The notes under the pieces are model-generated. The model had not been told where the DNA came from. It did not search any database and saw nothing but the letters and a program-made list of their open reading frames with translations. This document shows, one piece after another, positions 41,234 through 50,765 of a stretch of DNA of 64,000 nt. Source of the DNA: Mitsuaria chitosanitabida ATCC BAA-476 = NBRC 102408 (lineage in GTDB: Bacteria; Pseudomonadota; Gammaproteobacteria; Burkholderiales; Burkholderiaceae_C); contig NZ_BCYP01000033.1 of NCBI RefSeq assembly GCF_001598255.1, positions 124,001 through 188,000 on the forward strand, read 5' to 3'. Position 1 is the stretch's first letter. Each line of letters starts with the position of its first letter. A program made the position numbers and the translations under genes.

Positions 41234-41429
41234 GATTCGCTTCCTTCTCGGAGGGAGGACGAGGGGGAACCCGCGGCCCGGGCGGGCCGCGATCCCTCGC
41301 CCGATGTCGCCAATGTAGGAAGCCGGGGCCTTCGCGATAAGCCATACGAAGGTAGATGGGTCGTCCCGGAAATCGAAACGCTAGGATGGCGTCCATGCCG
41401 ATCCACGAAACAGAGCGACGAGGCCCGCC

Positions 41430-42341
41430 ATGCAGAAGGACAGCCTGACCGAGTTCGAGGTGGTGCTCGCCGTCGCGCGGCGCCAAGGCTTCCGGCCGGC
41501 CGCCGTGGAGCTGGAGATGTCCACCTCCGCCGTCAGCAACGCCGTCGCCGGGCTGGAGGCGCGCCTGGGCGTGCGGCTGTTCCATCGCACCACCCGCAGC
41601 GTCTCGCTCACCGAGGCCGGCCGCGCCTTCGTCGACCGCATCCGGCCCGCGGTGACGCAGATCCAGGAGGCGGTGGCCGCCGCGGGCGATCGCGCTGGGC
41701 CGCCCGGCGGGACGCTGCGCCTGAACAGCTCGCTGGGCGCGGCGCTGATGGTGTTCCAGCCGGTGCTCGCGGAGTTCCTGCGGCGCCATCCCGGCGTGAC
41801 GCTCGACGTCGTGACGGAGGGCCGCATGGTGGACATCGTCGCCGAGGGCTTCGACGCCGGGCTGCGGCTGGCCACGCAAGTGCCGCGCGACATGATCCGC
41901 GTGCAGATCGGCCAGCCGCTTCGCATAGTGGTCGTCGGCACGCCCGATTACTTCGAACGGCACGGCACGCCCGCGAAGCCGGCGGATCTGGTCCGCCACG
42001 CCTGCCTGCGCGCCCGCATGCCCAGCGGCTTGCCCTCGCCCTGGGACTTCCTGAAGTCCCGGCGCGCCAGGACCGCCGCCATCACGACGATCGACGTGCC
42101 GGGACCGATGGTGCTGGATTCGGCGCTGATGATGCGGGCCGCCGCGCGCGAGGGGCTGGGGCTGGCGCAGGTCGCCGAGTGGTATGTCGCCGAGGATCTG
42201 GCCAGCGGCCGCCTGCGACGCGTGCTGGACGACTGGGCGCCGCCGATGCCGGCGCTGTGCCTGTACTACTCCGGCCACCGGCACATTCCGCAGGCGCTGC
42301 GCGCGCTGATCGACCTCATCCACGAGCGCAACGGCCGCTGA
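41430..42341 (+). CDS. LysR-family transcriptional regulator
   Basis: A 303-residue LysR regulator with an N-terminal winged helix ([20 protein letters not shown], then [20 protein letters not shown]) and the substrate-binding-like effector domain. It belongs by sequence to the branch with [11 protein letters not shown].. after the linker. It is divergent from the aldehyde dehydrogenase gene across a 196-bp gap that contains a GC-rich palindromic tract (GCGGCCCGGGCGGGCCGC, 41272-41289). LysR regulators usually control the divergent gene. Confidence 0.9.
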   Translation: MQKDSLTEFEVVLAVARRQGFRPAAVELEMSTSAVSNAVAGLEARLGVRLFHRTTRSVSLTEAGRAFVDRIRPAVTQIQEAVAAAGDRAGPPGGTLRLNSSLGAALMVFQPVLAEFLRRHPGVTLDVVTEGRMVDIVAEGFDAGLRLATQVPRDMIRVQIGQPLRIVVVGTPDYFERHGTPAKPADLVRHACLRARMPSGLPSPWDFLKSRRARTAAITTIDVPGPMVLDSALMMRAAAREGLGLAQVAEWYVAEDLASGRLRRVLDDWAPPMPALCLYYSGHRHIPQALRALIDLIHERNGR

Positions 42342-42457
42342 GCGCGGCGCCTCCCGACGCCGTGCCCGGGCCTGTCCATCCACGGCGCCCGGCGGCATGG
42401 GAAGCGCCGGCACCGCGCTTGGCGCTTGGCGCTCGGTGCTCGGTCGCCGCTCCCCGG

Positions 42458-44509
42458 TCAGGCGGTCTTCTTCGCGACCAGCGTCAGGATGTCGTAGCTC
42501 GCGACGAGCTCACCGCGCTGGTTGGTGACCTGCACGTCCCAGGCGACCACGCCCTGCGGCGGCTGGTCCGGGCGATTGCCGCGGTCGATGCGGCGCTTGC
42601 AGGTCAGGCGCGCCTGGATGGTGTCGCCGATCGCCACCGGGTTGACGAAGCGCAGCGTGTCCAGCCCGTAGTTGGCCAGCACCGGTCCCGGCGCCGGCGA
42701 CACGAACAGCCCCGCCGCCGCCGACAGCACGAAGTAGCCATGCGCGATGCGCTGCCCGAATTGCGTCTCCTTGGCGGCCACCTCGTCGAAGTGCATGTAG
42801 AAGAAGTCGCCGCTGATGCCGCCGAAGTTGACGATGTCCGCCTCCGACACCGTGCGGCGGTGCGTCAGCAGCGAGTCGCCGACCTGGACTTCCTCGAAGT
42901 ACTTGCGGAACGGATGGATCGCGTCCTCGGTGACCTTGCCGCCGCGCACGTACTCGCCGGTGATGGCCGTCATCATGGTCGGCGAGGCCTGCACCGCGCA
43001 GCGCTGCAGGTAATGCCGCACCGCGCGGATGCCGCCGAGCTCCTCGCCGCCGCCCGCGCGGCCCGGGCCGCCGTGTTTGAGCATCGGCAGCGGCGATCCG
43101 TGGCCCGTCGATTCGCCGGCCGCGTCGCGGTCCAGCACCAGCAGCCGGCCGTGGAAGGCCGCCGCGTGATAGACGGCCTGCGCCGCCAGCGCCGGGGTCT
43201 TGGTGATCACCGAGCCCACCAGGCTGCCGCGGCCCTTGGCCGCGAGCGCCAGCGCCTCGTCGAAGTCGCCGTAGCTCATCAGGGTGGACACCGGGCCGAA
43301 GGCCTCGACGTTGTGCACCGCCTCGTTGCGCATCGCGTCGCGGCACAGCAGCAGCGTCGGCGGGAAGAAGGCGCCGTCGCCGACGCCCTCCCCGATCGGC
43401 GCGAAGCCGTCGCGCTCGCCGTAGACGATCTCGTTGCCCTGGGCCAGCAGCGCCAGGCGCTCGGCCACGTCGGCCTGCTGCGCCTTCGACGCCAACGCGC
43501 CCATGCGCACGCCCTCCACGGACGGATCGCCGATCTTGATCTTGGCCAGGCGCTCGCGCAGCGCCGCGGCCACCGCGTCGATCTGCGCCGCCGGCACGAT
43601 GGCGCGGCGGATGGCCGTGCACTTCTGGCCGGCCTTGGCGCTCATCTCGCGCAGCACTTCCTTGACGAAGAGGTCGAACTCCGGATCTCCGGGTTGGACA
43701 TCCGGCGCCAGGATCGAGCAATTCAGGCTGTCCGCCTCGGCGTTGAACGGGACCGAGCGGCGGATCAGGTTCGGATTCACGCGCAGCTGGGCGGCCGTGT
43801 CGGCCGAGCCGGTGAAGGTGACGATGTCCGTCTCCTCCAGCCGGTCCAGCAGGTCGCCCGAGCCGCCGACGATCAGCTGCAGCGCGCCGGCCGGCAGCAG
43901 GCCGGACTGCTCGATCAGGCGCACGCAGGCCTCGGCGACATAGCTGGTCGCGGTGGCCGGCTTGACGATGCAGGGCATGCCAGCGACGAAGCTGGGCGCG
44001 AATTTCTCCAGCATCCCCCACATCGGGAAGTTGAAGGCATTGATGTGCACGGCGACGCCGCGCTTGGGCACCAGCACGTGGGTGCCCATGAACTGGCCCG
44101 CCTTGCCCAGCGCCTGCGCGGGGCCCTCGTGGACGAGGTTGCTGGAGGGGAGCTCACGGCGGCTCATGGACGCATAGGCGAAGAGCGTGCCGATGCCGCC
44201 TTCGATGTCGATCCAGGAATCGGGCCGCGTCGCGCCGGTGTGGGCGGAGATCGCGTAGAGCGCTTCCTTGCGCTCCATCAGGTAGGCGGCGAGCGCCTTC
44301 AGGATGGCGGCGCGCTGCTGGAAGTCCAGCGCGAGCAGCGCGGGCAGCGCCTGATGGCGCGCGAAGTGCAGGCTCTCGCCGAAGTCGATCTCCTCGGCAT
44401 GGGTCTGCGCCACCAGCCGGCCGTTGACGGCGCTGTGCAGGCCGCGCGCGGCGGTCGAGCCGATCCAGCGACCGGCGATCAGGCTTTGAAGAATGGGGGT
44501 GGCGCTCAT
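42458..44509 (-). CDS. paaZ: PaaZ, oxepin-CoA hydrolase / 3-oxo-5,6-dehydrosuberyl-CoA semialdehyde dehydrogenase
   Basis: PaaZ opens the oxepin ring of the phenylacetate pathway with its C-terminal hydratase domain and oxidises the resulting aldehyde with its N-terminal dehydrogenase domain. The 683-residue protein has the dehydrogenase residues E258 (FNAEADSLN) and C297 ([10 protein letters not shown]), followed from about residue 540 by a MaoC-like hotdog domain ([19 protein letters not shown], then [10 protein letters not shown]) with the Asp and His expected. It is the last gene of the paa block, separated from the binding-protein gene by a 128-bp palindromic region. Confidence 0.95.
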   Translation of the reverse strand: MSATPILQSLIAGRWIGSTAARGLHSAVNGRLVAQTHAEEIDFGESLHFARHQALPALLALDFQQRAAILKALAAYLMERKEALYAISAHTGATRPDSWIDIEGGIGTLFAYASMSRRELPSSNLVHEGPAQALGKAGQFMGTHVLVPKRGVAVHINAFNFPMWGMLEKFAPSFVAGMPCIVKPATATSYVAEACVRLIEQSGLLPAGALQLIVGGSGDLLDRLEETDIVTFTGSADTAAQLRVNPNLIRRSVPFNAEADSLNCSILAPDVQPGDPEFDLFVKEVLREMSAKAGQKCTAIRRAIVPAAQIDAVAAALRERLAKIKIGDPSVEGVRMGALASKAQQADVAERLALLAQGNEIVYGERDGFAPIGEGVGDGAFFPPTLLLCRDAMRNEAVHNVEAFGPVSTLMSYGDFDEALALAAKGRGSLVGSVITKTPALAAQAVYHAAAFHGRLLVLDRDAAGESTGHGSPLPMLKHGGPGRAGGGEELGGIRAVRHYLQRCAVQASPTMMTAITGEYVRGGKVTEDAIHPFRKYFEEVQVGDSLLTHRRTVSEADIVNFGGISGDFFYMHFDEVAAKETQFGQRIAHGYFVLSAAAGLFVSPAPGPVLANYGLDTLRFVNPVAIGDTIQARLTCKRRIDRGNRPDQPPQGVVAWDVQVTNQRGELVASYDILTLVAKKTA

Positions 44510-44562
44510 GAACAGCTTTCTACAGGGGCCGCGCTCCGCTCAACAGCGTCAAGCGCAGGGTG

Positions 44563-44690
44563 GATTTCGCGTACGAGCGGCGTCGCGAGCGGGTCGAGGT
44601 TGGGCCTGAGGCGCGGAGCCGTACTCCCGTACGGCGAGCACCGCAGGCTCAAGATCGGCCCGCGCAGTAGCCGAGCGTGCGCGAAATCAG
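44563..44690. repeat. 128-bp imperfect palindrome
   Basis: The two arms pair nearly end to end. The outer ends are GATTTCGCG and CGCGAAATC, with mostly G.U or single-base mismatches along the arms, and the tip is GCCGTAC-TCCC-GTACGGC (44618-44635). The right arm includes the stop codon of the binding-protein gene (44687-44689). It is the whole gap before paaZ apart from about 50 bp. It could be a dispersed repeat, a transcription attenuator, or an RNase-processing hairpin that sets the ratio of the two products. Confidence 0.75.
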
Positions 44691-45844
44691 GGTTGGAACT
44701 TCCAGGTACCGCCTTCGATCTTCACCATGACGCGAGCGCGCTGGTCCAGACCCAGGTGGTCGTTCGGCGACATCGTGAACACGCCGTGCGCGCCGGGCAG
44801 CTCCTTCACGCCCTCGAGCGCATCGCGCAGCGCCGCGCGGAACTGCGGCGTGCCGGGCTGGCCCTTCTTGAGCGCGTTCGGGATCGCCGCCTGCAGCAGC
44901 AGGCCCGCGTCCCAGGCGTGGCCGCCGAAGGTCGACACGCTGCCCTTGCCATAGGCCTTCTCGTACTCGGTCACATAGGCCTTGGCGCTCTTCTTGGCCG
45001 GGTGGTCGGCCGGCAGCTGATCGACGACCAGCACCGGTCCCGAGGGCAGGAAGGTGCCCTCGACATCCTTGCCGCCGACGCGCAGGAAGTCGTTGTTGGC
45101 CACGCCGTGGGTCTGGTAGTACTTGCCGGCGTAACCGCGCTCCTTGAGCGTCTTCTGCGGCAGCGCCGCCGGCGTGCCGCTCCCGCCGACCAGGACCGCG
45201 TCGGGCTTGGCCGCGAGGATCTTCAGCACCTGGCCGGTCACCGAGGTGTCGGTGCGGTTGTAGCGCTCGTTGGCGACGATGCTCAGGCCCTTGCTGGCGG
45301 CGACCTTGTTGAACTCGCCGTACCAGCCCTCGCCGTAGGCGTCGGCGAAGCCGATGTAGGCCACCGTCTTCACGCCCTGCGCCTGCATGTGGCTGGCGAT
45401 GGCCAGGGCCATCATGATGTCGTTCTGCGGCGTCTTGAAGACCCACTTCTTCTTCGCGTCCATGGGCTCGACGATGCGCGCCGAGGCCGCCATCGAGATC
45501 ATCGGCACCTGCGCCTCGGCCACCGCGTCGATCATCGCCAGCGAGTTGGGCGTGACGGTCGATCCGACGACCACGTCGACCTTGTGCTCGGTGATCAGCT
45601 TGCGGGTGTTGGCCACCGCGGTCGTGGTGTCGGACGCGTCGTCCAGCACGATGTAGTTGACCTTCTGGCCCGCGATGGTCTTGGGCATCAGCGCGAAGGT
45701 GTTCTTCTCCGGAATGCCCAGCGACGCGGCCGGACCCGTGGCCGAGACCGTCACGCCGACGTTGATGTCGGCCCAGGCGCTGCCGCCCACGCCCATCAGC
45801 GCGGCGCCGGCCACCGCCAGCAGGGTCTTCTCGATGCGTTTCAT
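44687..45844 (-). CDS. Branched-chain-amino-acid-type ABC transporter substrate-binding protein
   Basis: A 385-residue periplasmic protein of the LivK/HAAT family: signal peptide MKRIEKTLLAVAGAALMGVGGSAWA, then INVGVTVSATGPAASLGIPE and FKTPQNDIMMA. AAGGAG precedes the ATG. It lies between paaR and paaZ, so an aromatic acid such as phenylacetate is the probable ligand, as in other Burkholderiales clusters where such a binding protein lies among aromatic genes. The Liv-type permease and ATPase genes are not nearby. Confidence 0.88.
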   Translation of the reverse strand: MKRIEKTLLAVAGAALMGVGGSAWADINVGVTVSATGPAASLGIPEKNTFALMPKTIAGQKVNYIVLDDASDTTTAVANTRKLITEHKVDVVVGSTVTPNSLAMIDAVAEAQVPMISMAASARIVEPMDAKKKWVFKTPQNDIMMALAIASHMQAQGVKTVAYIGFADAYGEGWYGEFNKVAASKGLSIVANERYNRTDTSVTGQVLKILAAKPDAVLVGGSGTPAALPQKTLKERGYAGKYYQTHGVANNDFLRVGGKDVEGTFLPSGPVLVVDQLPADHPAKKSAKAYVTEYEKAYGKGSVSTFGGHAWDAGLLLQAAIPNALKKGQPGTPQFRAALRDALEGVKELPGAHGVFTMSPNDHLGLDQRARVMVKIEGGTWKFQP

Positions 45845-45951
45845 GTCGTCTCCTTGGGAATATGTTTTCAGGAACGCAGATTCAAACGAGGTACTACTCC
45901 AGCGACTTCATACATCCCGATCGCCGCAGGCGATGCTCCCTCGCGAAGCCT

Positions 45952-46614
45952 TCACGAGACTTGCGGCGAGGCCTGGCCGAGACTGTCGCGCTCGTGACGC
46001 GAGGCCAGGTCGGTGAGCTCGGTGCGCACCGCGCCGAGCCCGCCGAAGAACAGGTCCGCCACCATCGGCGCCACCGCGTCGTAGGTCAGCGCGCCGTCCG
46101 GCCGCAGCCAGGTGAAGGTCCAGTTGATCATGCCGAACAGCAGCATGGTCAAGGGTTTGTGCAGATGCGCGCCGCGCAGCTCCGGCCGCACGGCGGCCAC
46201 GGCGTCGGCGAAACGGCCCACCACCTGGCGCTCGACCGCGACCATGCGCTCGCGGTGCGCGTCGTCCAGGAACTTCAGGTCCTCGGTCAGGACGCGGTGC
46301 TCGTTCTGCGCCTCGCCATAGGCCTGCACGAAGCGGTGGATCAGCGCGCGCAGGTGCGGCTCCGGCGCCAGGGCCTGGGCCGTCACCTCGTCCACCAGGT
46401 CGACCAGGTGCTGCAGATGGTTCTGGCAGATCTGCGCGAGCAGCTCGTGCTTGTCGCGGACGTAGTGGTACAGCGTGGGCTTGCTCACCTCGCAGGCCTC
46501 GGCGACCTGGTTCATCGAGGTCGCGGGGAAACCCTGGTTGGCGAACAGGCGCGCGGCCTGGGCGAGGATCTCCTCGCGGGTGGCATCGAATCCGGCAGCT
46601 CTACCTCTGGCCAT
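45952..46614 (-). CDS. paaR: TetR-family repressor PaaR
   Basis: A 220-residue TetR-type regulator. The DNA-binding domain is EILAQAARLFANQGFPATSM with NQVAEACEVSKPTLYHYVRD following, and the rest is helical and has the TetR_C-like DLFFGGLGAVRTE end. It lies inside the paa block after paaE, so it is the phenylacetate repressor, likely released by phenylacetyl-CoA. A perfect 16-bp palindrome before paaG is the probable operator. Confidence 0.88.
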   Translation of the reverse strand: MARGRAAGFDATREEILAQAARLFANQGFPATSMNQVAEACEVSKPTLYHYVRDKHELLAQICQNHLQHLVDLVDEVTAQALAPEPHLRALIHRFVQAYGEAQNEHRVLTEDLKFLDDAHRERMVAVERQVVGRFADAVAAVRPELRGAHLHKPLTMLLFGMINWTFTWLRPDGALTYDAVAPMVADLFFGGLGAVRTELTDLASRHERDSLGQASPQVS

Positions 46615-46636
46615 GGGACGGTCTTTTCCTTGTGCG

Positions 46637-47716
46637 TCAGCGTTCGTCGAACGAGATCACGACACGCGGGGTCAGGGCATGCGCCTGACAGCTGAGGATG
46701 AATCCGGCCGCGACCTCGTGCTTCTCGAGGGCGAAATTCTTATCCATCCTGACCTCGCCGTCGATCAACTTGCAGCGGCAGGTGGAGCACACCCCCGACT
46801 TGCACGAGAACGGGACGTCCATGCCGGCCCGCGCCGCGGCGTCCAGCAGGCTGGGATCGCTCTTGCGGAACTCGATCTCGCGCGACACGCCGTCGCGGAT
46901 CACCACCACCCTGGCGGCCTCGGCGTCGTCCGCGTGCACCTCGTGCGGCGCCGGGCGGCCGGTCTGCATCTCGGGCGTGCCGAAGCGCTCGATGTGGATG
47001 CGCTCCTCGGGCACGCCGGCCTCGCGCAGCGCGGCCTCGGCCTGCTCGTTCATCTCGAAGGGGCCGCAGACGAAGACCTGATCGATCGTCCCCGCCGGCA
47101 CCGGACCCGCCAGGAAGCCGGCCAGCTTCTCACGGTCCAGCCGGCCCGCCATCAGCGGCGAGTCCACGTGCTCCCGCGAGAACACGTGATGCAGCGTCAG
47201 CCGCGTCATGTAGCGGTTCTTCAGGTCCTCGAGCTCTTCCTTGAACATGGTCGAGGCCGGGCGGCGGTTCCCGTAGATCAACGTGAAGCGGCTGCCGGGT
47301 TCGCGCGCCAGCACCGTCTTCATGATGGACAGGATGGGCGTGATGCCCGAGCCCGCGGCGATGCCGACGTAATGCCGCGCCGTCGCCGGATCCACCGGCA
47401 CGTGGAAGCGGCCCTGCGGCGGGAAGACCTGGATCTCGTCGCCGGCCTTCAGGCTGCCGTGCACCCAGCTGGAGAAGGCCCCGCCATCGACCTTGCGCAC
47501 GCCCACGCGCAGCTCGCCGTCGTCGATGCCCGCGCAGATGGAGTAGGAGCGGCGCAGGTCCTGGCCGTCGACGTCGCCGCGCAGGGTCAGGTATTGCCCC
47601 TGCGTGAAGCGGAAGGTGTCGCGCAGCGCTTCAGGCACGTCGAAGCAGAGCACGACGGCATCGTCGGTGTCCTGATGCTTGGCGCTGACGCGCAGCGGAT
47701 GAAAGTGCAGGCTCAT
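46637..47716 (-). CDS. paaE: 1,2-phenylacetyl-CoA epoxidase reductase subunit PaaE
   Basis: PaaE passes electrons from NADPH to the diiron site of PaaA. The 359-residue protein has an N-terminal FAD/NAD ferredoxin-reductase module (LRRSYSICAG; GSGITPILSIMKTVL) and a C-terminal plant-type [2Fe-2S] domain with CKSGVCSTCRCK and a fourth Cys in ILSCQAHALTP. It follows paaD by 71 bp, and paaR follows it by 22 bp. Confidence 0.96.
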   Translation of the reverse strand: MSLHFHPLRVSAKHQDTDDAVVLCFDVPEALRDTFRFTQGQYLTLRGDVDGQDLRRSYSICAGIDDGELRVGVRKVDGGAFSSWVHGSLKAGDEIQVFPPQGRFHVPVDPATARHYVGIAAGSGITPILSIMKTVLAREPGSRFTLIYGNRRPASTMFKEELEDLKNRYMTRLTLHHVFSREHVDSPLMAGRLDREKLAGFLAGPVPAGTIDQVFVCGPFEMNEQAEAALREAGVPEERIHIERFGTPEMQTGRPAPHEVHADDAEAARVVVIRDGVSREIEFRKSDPSLLDAAARAGMDVPFSCKSGVCSTCRCKLIDGEVRMDKNFALEKHEVAAGFILSCQAHALTPRVVISFDER

Positions 47717-47787
47717 GGCGTGACTCGGAATGCGGTGGATCGGTGATCGGTGGGATCGTGCGGCGCCTGTCGACGGGGAGCGACGCC

Positions 47788-48456
47788 TCAGATCGGCTTG
47801 AAGTGTTCGAAGGGCTCGCGACAGGCGAGGCAGCGGTACAGCGCCTTGCAGGCCGTCGATCCGAAGGCCGAGAGCTGCTCGGTGTGCGTGCTGCCGCAGC
47901 GCGGGCAAACGATGGCGGCGCCCGCGTGCCGGCGAATGATGCGGATGCTCGCGGTCTGGCCTTCGCTGCCCTGGCCGCCCTCGCCCAGATGCGCGGGCGG
48001 CGCGATGCCGTAGCGCCGCAGCTTCTCGCGGCCCTCGTCGGTGATCCAGTCGGTGGTCCAGGCGGGGGCGCGCCGCATCGTGATCGTCACCGTGCCGAAG
48101 CGCGCCAGCGCCTCGCGCACGTTCTGCTCGATGGCCTCGGTGGCCGGGCAGCCGGAGTAAGTCGGCGTCAGCACGACCTCGACGCCGTCGGCCGTCTCGA
48201 CCAGATCGCGCACGATGCCCAGCTCCACCAGCGACACCGCCGGCACCTCGGGATCGAGCACCTGCGACAGCACCTCCCAGGCGGCGGACAAGCGCCCGCA
48301 GCCCAGGTCGCTCGCGCCGTCGCCCGCCGCGGGGCCGACGCGCGTCGACGACCTCTGCGGCGTGAGCGGCGTCAGCGGCGTCAAGGACGCCAGCGCATCC
48401 TGCAGCGACGGCGGCAATGACGACGGCGACGATGAGGACGAGGAAGCCATGCTCAT
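47788..48456 (-). CDS. paaD: 1,2-phenylacetyl-CoA epoxidase subunit PaaD
   Basis: A 222-residue PaaD; the subunit is needed for in vivo epoxidase function, probably in iron-sulfur or metal maturation. The MIP18/DUF59-like core has LSQVLDPEVPAVSLVELGIV and TPTYSGCPATEAIEQNVREA, and the C-terminal metal-binding region has CPRCGSTHTE and CLACREPFEH. The first 60 residues are not family-like: a run of Ser, then LASLTPLTPLTP, the latter encoded by a 9-bp tandem repeat. The start is at 48456, preceded by AGGA. Confidence 0.93.
   Translation of the reverse strand: MSMASSSSSSPSSLPPSLQDALASLTPLTPLTPQRSSTRVGPAAGDGASDLGCGRLSAAWEVLSQVLDPEVPAVSLVELGIVRDLVETADGVEVVLTPTYSGCPATEAIEQNVREALARFGTVTITMRRAPAWTTDWITDEGREKLRRYGIAPPAHLGEGGQGSEGQTASIRIIRRHAGAAIVCPRCGSTHTEQLSAFGSTACKALYRCLACREPFEHFKPI
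48357..48383 (-). repeat. 9-bp tandem repeat in the paaD 5' region
   Basis: Three units (GCGGCGTGA, GCGGCGTCA, GCGGCGTCA on the plus strand) encode the LTPLTPLTP stretch of PaaD. Copy-number change would alter the low-complexity leader without a frameshift. Confidence 0.7.
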
Positions 48457-48470
48457 GCCCGATCCTGAAT

Positions 48471-49244
48471 TCACCACACGCCGCCGGGATAGGCGCGCTG
48501 CAGCGACTGCATGGTCGCGAGCATGTGGCCCATGTGCTCGCTGTGGATGCCGTGGCGGCCGGCGTAGACATGCGGCGTGTCCTTCGGACGCGCCAATCGC
48601 GCCTCGGCCAGCACCTCGTCCATCGCCGCGTCCCACTCGGGCTTGAGCGAGGCCCAGGTCGGGCCCAGGCCGCTGGTGTCGGCGGCGATGTCCACGTCGT
48701 CGGCCGCGAAGAGCTCGTTCACGTAGGGCCACAGCTGCGTCAGCGCGGCCTGCATGCGGCGGGTGGACTCCTCGCTGCCGTCGCCCAGGCGCACGACCCA
48801 TTCGGCCGCGTGCTGCAGGTGATAGCGGACTTCCTTGACCGCCTTCGCCGCGATCGCGGCGACCTCGGCGTCCGACGAGTGCTGCAGCCGCGTCCACAGC
48901 GGCAGCAGCCAGCAGGCCGCGACCAGGTTGCGCGCCTGGGTGAAGGCGAAGTCGCCGCGCGGCAGCTCCATCAGCACCGGGTTCAGGTAGTGGCGCTCCT
49001 CGCGAAGGAAGGCGAGCTGGTCCTCGTCGAGCGGCTGCTCGTTGAGCTGGCCGGCACGCGTCAGCAGCGCGCGGGCCTGGCCCAGCAGGTCCAGCGCGAT
49101 GTTGCCCAGCGCCAGGTCCTCCTCGAGGATGGGCGAGTGGCCGCACCACTCGGACAGCCGGTGCGACAGCACCAGGCAGGCGTCGCCCAGGCGCAGCAGG
49201 TAGTGGACGTCGGCGCGTGCGCCGGGTTGGATGGAAGCGGTCAT
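48471..49244 (-). CDS. paaC: 1,2-phenylacetyl-CoA epoxidase structural subunit PaaC
   Basis: A 257-residue inactive ferritin-like partner of PaaA. The segments YLLRLGDACLVLSHRLSEWC, DLALGNIALDLLGQARALL and KEVRYHLQHAAEWVVRLGDG are characteristic. PaaC forms the scaffold of the epoxidase heterotetramer and binds no metal. It is 14 bp from paaD and 10 bp from paaB. Confidence 0.96.
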   Translation of the reverse strand: MTASIQPGARADVHYLLRLGDACLVLSHRLSEWCGHSPILEEDLALGNIALDLLGQARALLTRAGQLNEQPLDEDQLAFLREERHYLNPVLMELPRGDFAFTQARNLVAACWLLPLWTRLQHSSDAEVAAIAAKAVKEVRYHLQHAAEWVVRLGDGSEESTRRMQAALTQLWPYVNELFAADDVDIAADTSGLGPTWASLKPEWDAAMDEVLAEARLARPKDTPHVYAGRHGIHSEHMGHMLATMQSLQRAYPGGVW

Positions 49245-49254
49245 CGTCCGGTCC

Positions 49255-49560
49255 TCACATGTGGTCCAGCGACGGGGGCAGGTCGTAGAAGGTCGGGTGG
49301 CGGTACACCTTGTCCTCCATGGGATCGAAGTAGCTGGACTTCTCGCCCGGGTCCGAGGCGACGATGGCCGAGGACGGCACGACCCAGATGCTCACGCCCT
49401 CCTGGCGGCGAGTGTAGACATCGCGCGCCATCTGCAGCGCCATCTTGGCGTCGGGCGCGTGCAGGCTGCCGCAGTGCTTGTGGTCCAGGCCCGCCTTGTT
49501 GCGGACGAAGACTTCCCACAGGGGCCATTCATTGGCGCCGGTTTGCTGGTTGATGCTCAT
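49255..49560 (-). CDS. paaB: 1,2-phenylacetyl-CoA epoxidase subunit PaaB
   Basis: A 101-residue small subunit that bridges PaaAC heterodimers. WPLWEVFVRNKAGLDHKHCG and SLHAPDAKMALQMARDVYTR, then GVSIWVVPSSAIVASDP, are the family signature. It lies between paaA and paaC in the same operon. Confidence 0.96.
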   Translation of the reverse strand: MSINQQTGANEWPLWEVFVRNKAGLDHKHCGSLHAPDAKMALQMARDVYTRRQEGVSIWVVPSSAIVASDPGEKSSYFDPMEDKVYRHPTFYDLPPSLDHM

Positions 49561-49665
49561 GATGAGGGGCTCGGAAATTCGTTGGAGTCGCGGAAGGCGC
49601 TGAACGCGGAGAACGCGATGGATACGGGGACCTGAGGAATCCGGGTCGACGCTCGACCGATCCGC

Positions 49666-50667
49666 TCAGGCGGCCTGCGCCGCGGTGGCGCGCTTGCGGG
49701 CATGGGCGAGCGCGGCCTCGCGCACCCACTCGCCCTCGTCCCAGGCCTTGACGCGCGCGGCCAGGCGCTCGGTGTTGCAGGGGCCGTTGCCGCCGACGAC
49801 GCGCCAGAACTCGTTCCAGTCGATCGCGCCGAAGTCGTAGTGGTCGCGCTCGGCATTCCACTGGAGCGCGGCATCGGGCAGCGTCACGCCCAGCAGCTCG
49901 GCCTGCGGCACCGTGGCGTCGACGAACTTCTGACGCAGCTCGTCGTTGGTCAGCCGCTTGATGCCCCAGCGCATGGACTGCTCCGAATTCGGCGAATCCT
50001 TGTCCGCCGGTCCGAACATCATCAGCGACGGCCACCACCAGCGGTTCACCGCGTCCTGGACCATGGCCTTCTGCGCGTCGGTGCCCTCGCGCATCATGAC
50101 CAGCAGGCTCTCGTAGCCCTGGCGCTGATGGAAGGATTCCTCGCGGCAGATGCGGATCATCGCGCGGGCATACGGGCCGTAGGAGCAGCGGCACAGCGGC
50201 ACCTGGTTCATGATGGCCGCCCCGTCCACCAGCCAGCCGATCACGCCGATGTCGGCCCAGGTCAGCGTCGGGTAGTTGAAGATGGAGCTGTACTTGGCCT
50301 TGCCGGTGTGCAGCGCGTCCAGCATCTGGTCGCGGCTGGTGCCCAGGGTCTCGGCGGCGGAGTAGAGGTAGAGCCCGTGCCCGCCCTCGTCCTGCACCTT
50401 GGCCAGCAGGATGGCCTTGCGCTTGAGCGTGGGGGCGCGCGTGATCCAGTTGCCTTCGGGCAGCATGCCGACGATCTCGGAATGCGCGTGCTGGCTGATC
50501 TGCCGCACCAGCGTCTTGCGGTAGTGCTCGGGCATCCAGTCCTTGGCCTCGATGAAGTCGCCCTCGGCGACGCGGGCCTCGAAGGCCTCCTCGCGCTGCT
50601 GCTCCTCGGCGGTCTGCAGCTTGGCGGCCTGGTCCTGGGGACCGATGCTCATCGCTTGCGTGTACAT
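49666..50667 (-). CDS. paaA: 1,2-phenylacetyl-CoA epoxidase catalytic subunit PaaA
   Basis: PaaA carries the diiron centre that epoxidises phenylacetyl-CoA. The 333-residue protein (normal length) has the ferritin-like metal motifs [18 protein letters not shown] and [20 protein letters not shown], with the Glu and His ligands in place. AAGGAG lies before the ATG at 50667. It is first in the ABCDE run, 98 bp after paaK. Confidence 0.96.
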   Translation of the reverse strand: MYTQAMSIGPQDQAAKLQTAEEQQREEAFEARVAEGDFIEAKDWMPEHYRKTLVRQISQHAHSEIVGMLPEGNWITRAPTLKRKAILLAKVQDEGGHGLYLYSAAETLGTSRDQMLDALHTGKAKYSSIFNYPTLTWADIGVIGWLVDGAAIMNQVPLCRCSYGPYARAMIRICREESFHQRQGYESLLVMMREGTDAQKAMVQDAVNRWWWPSLMMFGPADKDSPNSEQSMRWGIKRLTNDELRQKFVDATVPQAELLGVTLPDAALQWNAERDHYDFGAIDWNEFWRVVGGNGPCNTERLAARVKAWDEGEWVREAALAHARKRATAAQAA

Positions 50668-50765
50668 GGATGCTCCTTGCTTGCTCATGCCCGCCGATGC
50701 GGCGCGGCGGCTTGCCGCGGACCCGGCGGCGTCCTCGTGGGAGCGCCGCCCGACCCGCCGACGGG

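Noticed and set aside
41272..41289. GC-only palindrome in the LysR/aldehyde dehydrogenase gap as a LysR operator
   Set aside because: LysR sites are normally T-N11-A with AT-rich cores. This one is all G and C and could be chance in such a genome.
42416..42452. Short CGCTTGG/CGCTCGG repeats between the LysR gene and paaZ
   Set aside because: Two to three imperfect units only, with no structure or motif; composition noise is sufficient.
39431..45997. A 2188-codon open frame on the plus strand
   Set aside because: It lies opposite the aldehyde dehydrogenase, paaZ and binding-protein genes. Its product is rich in Arg, His and Ala with no domain. Long antisense frames are normal at this GC content.
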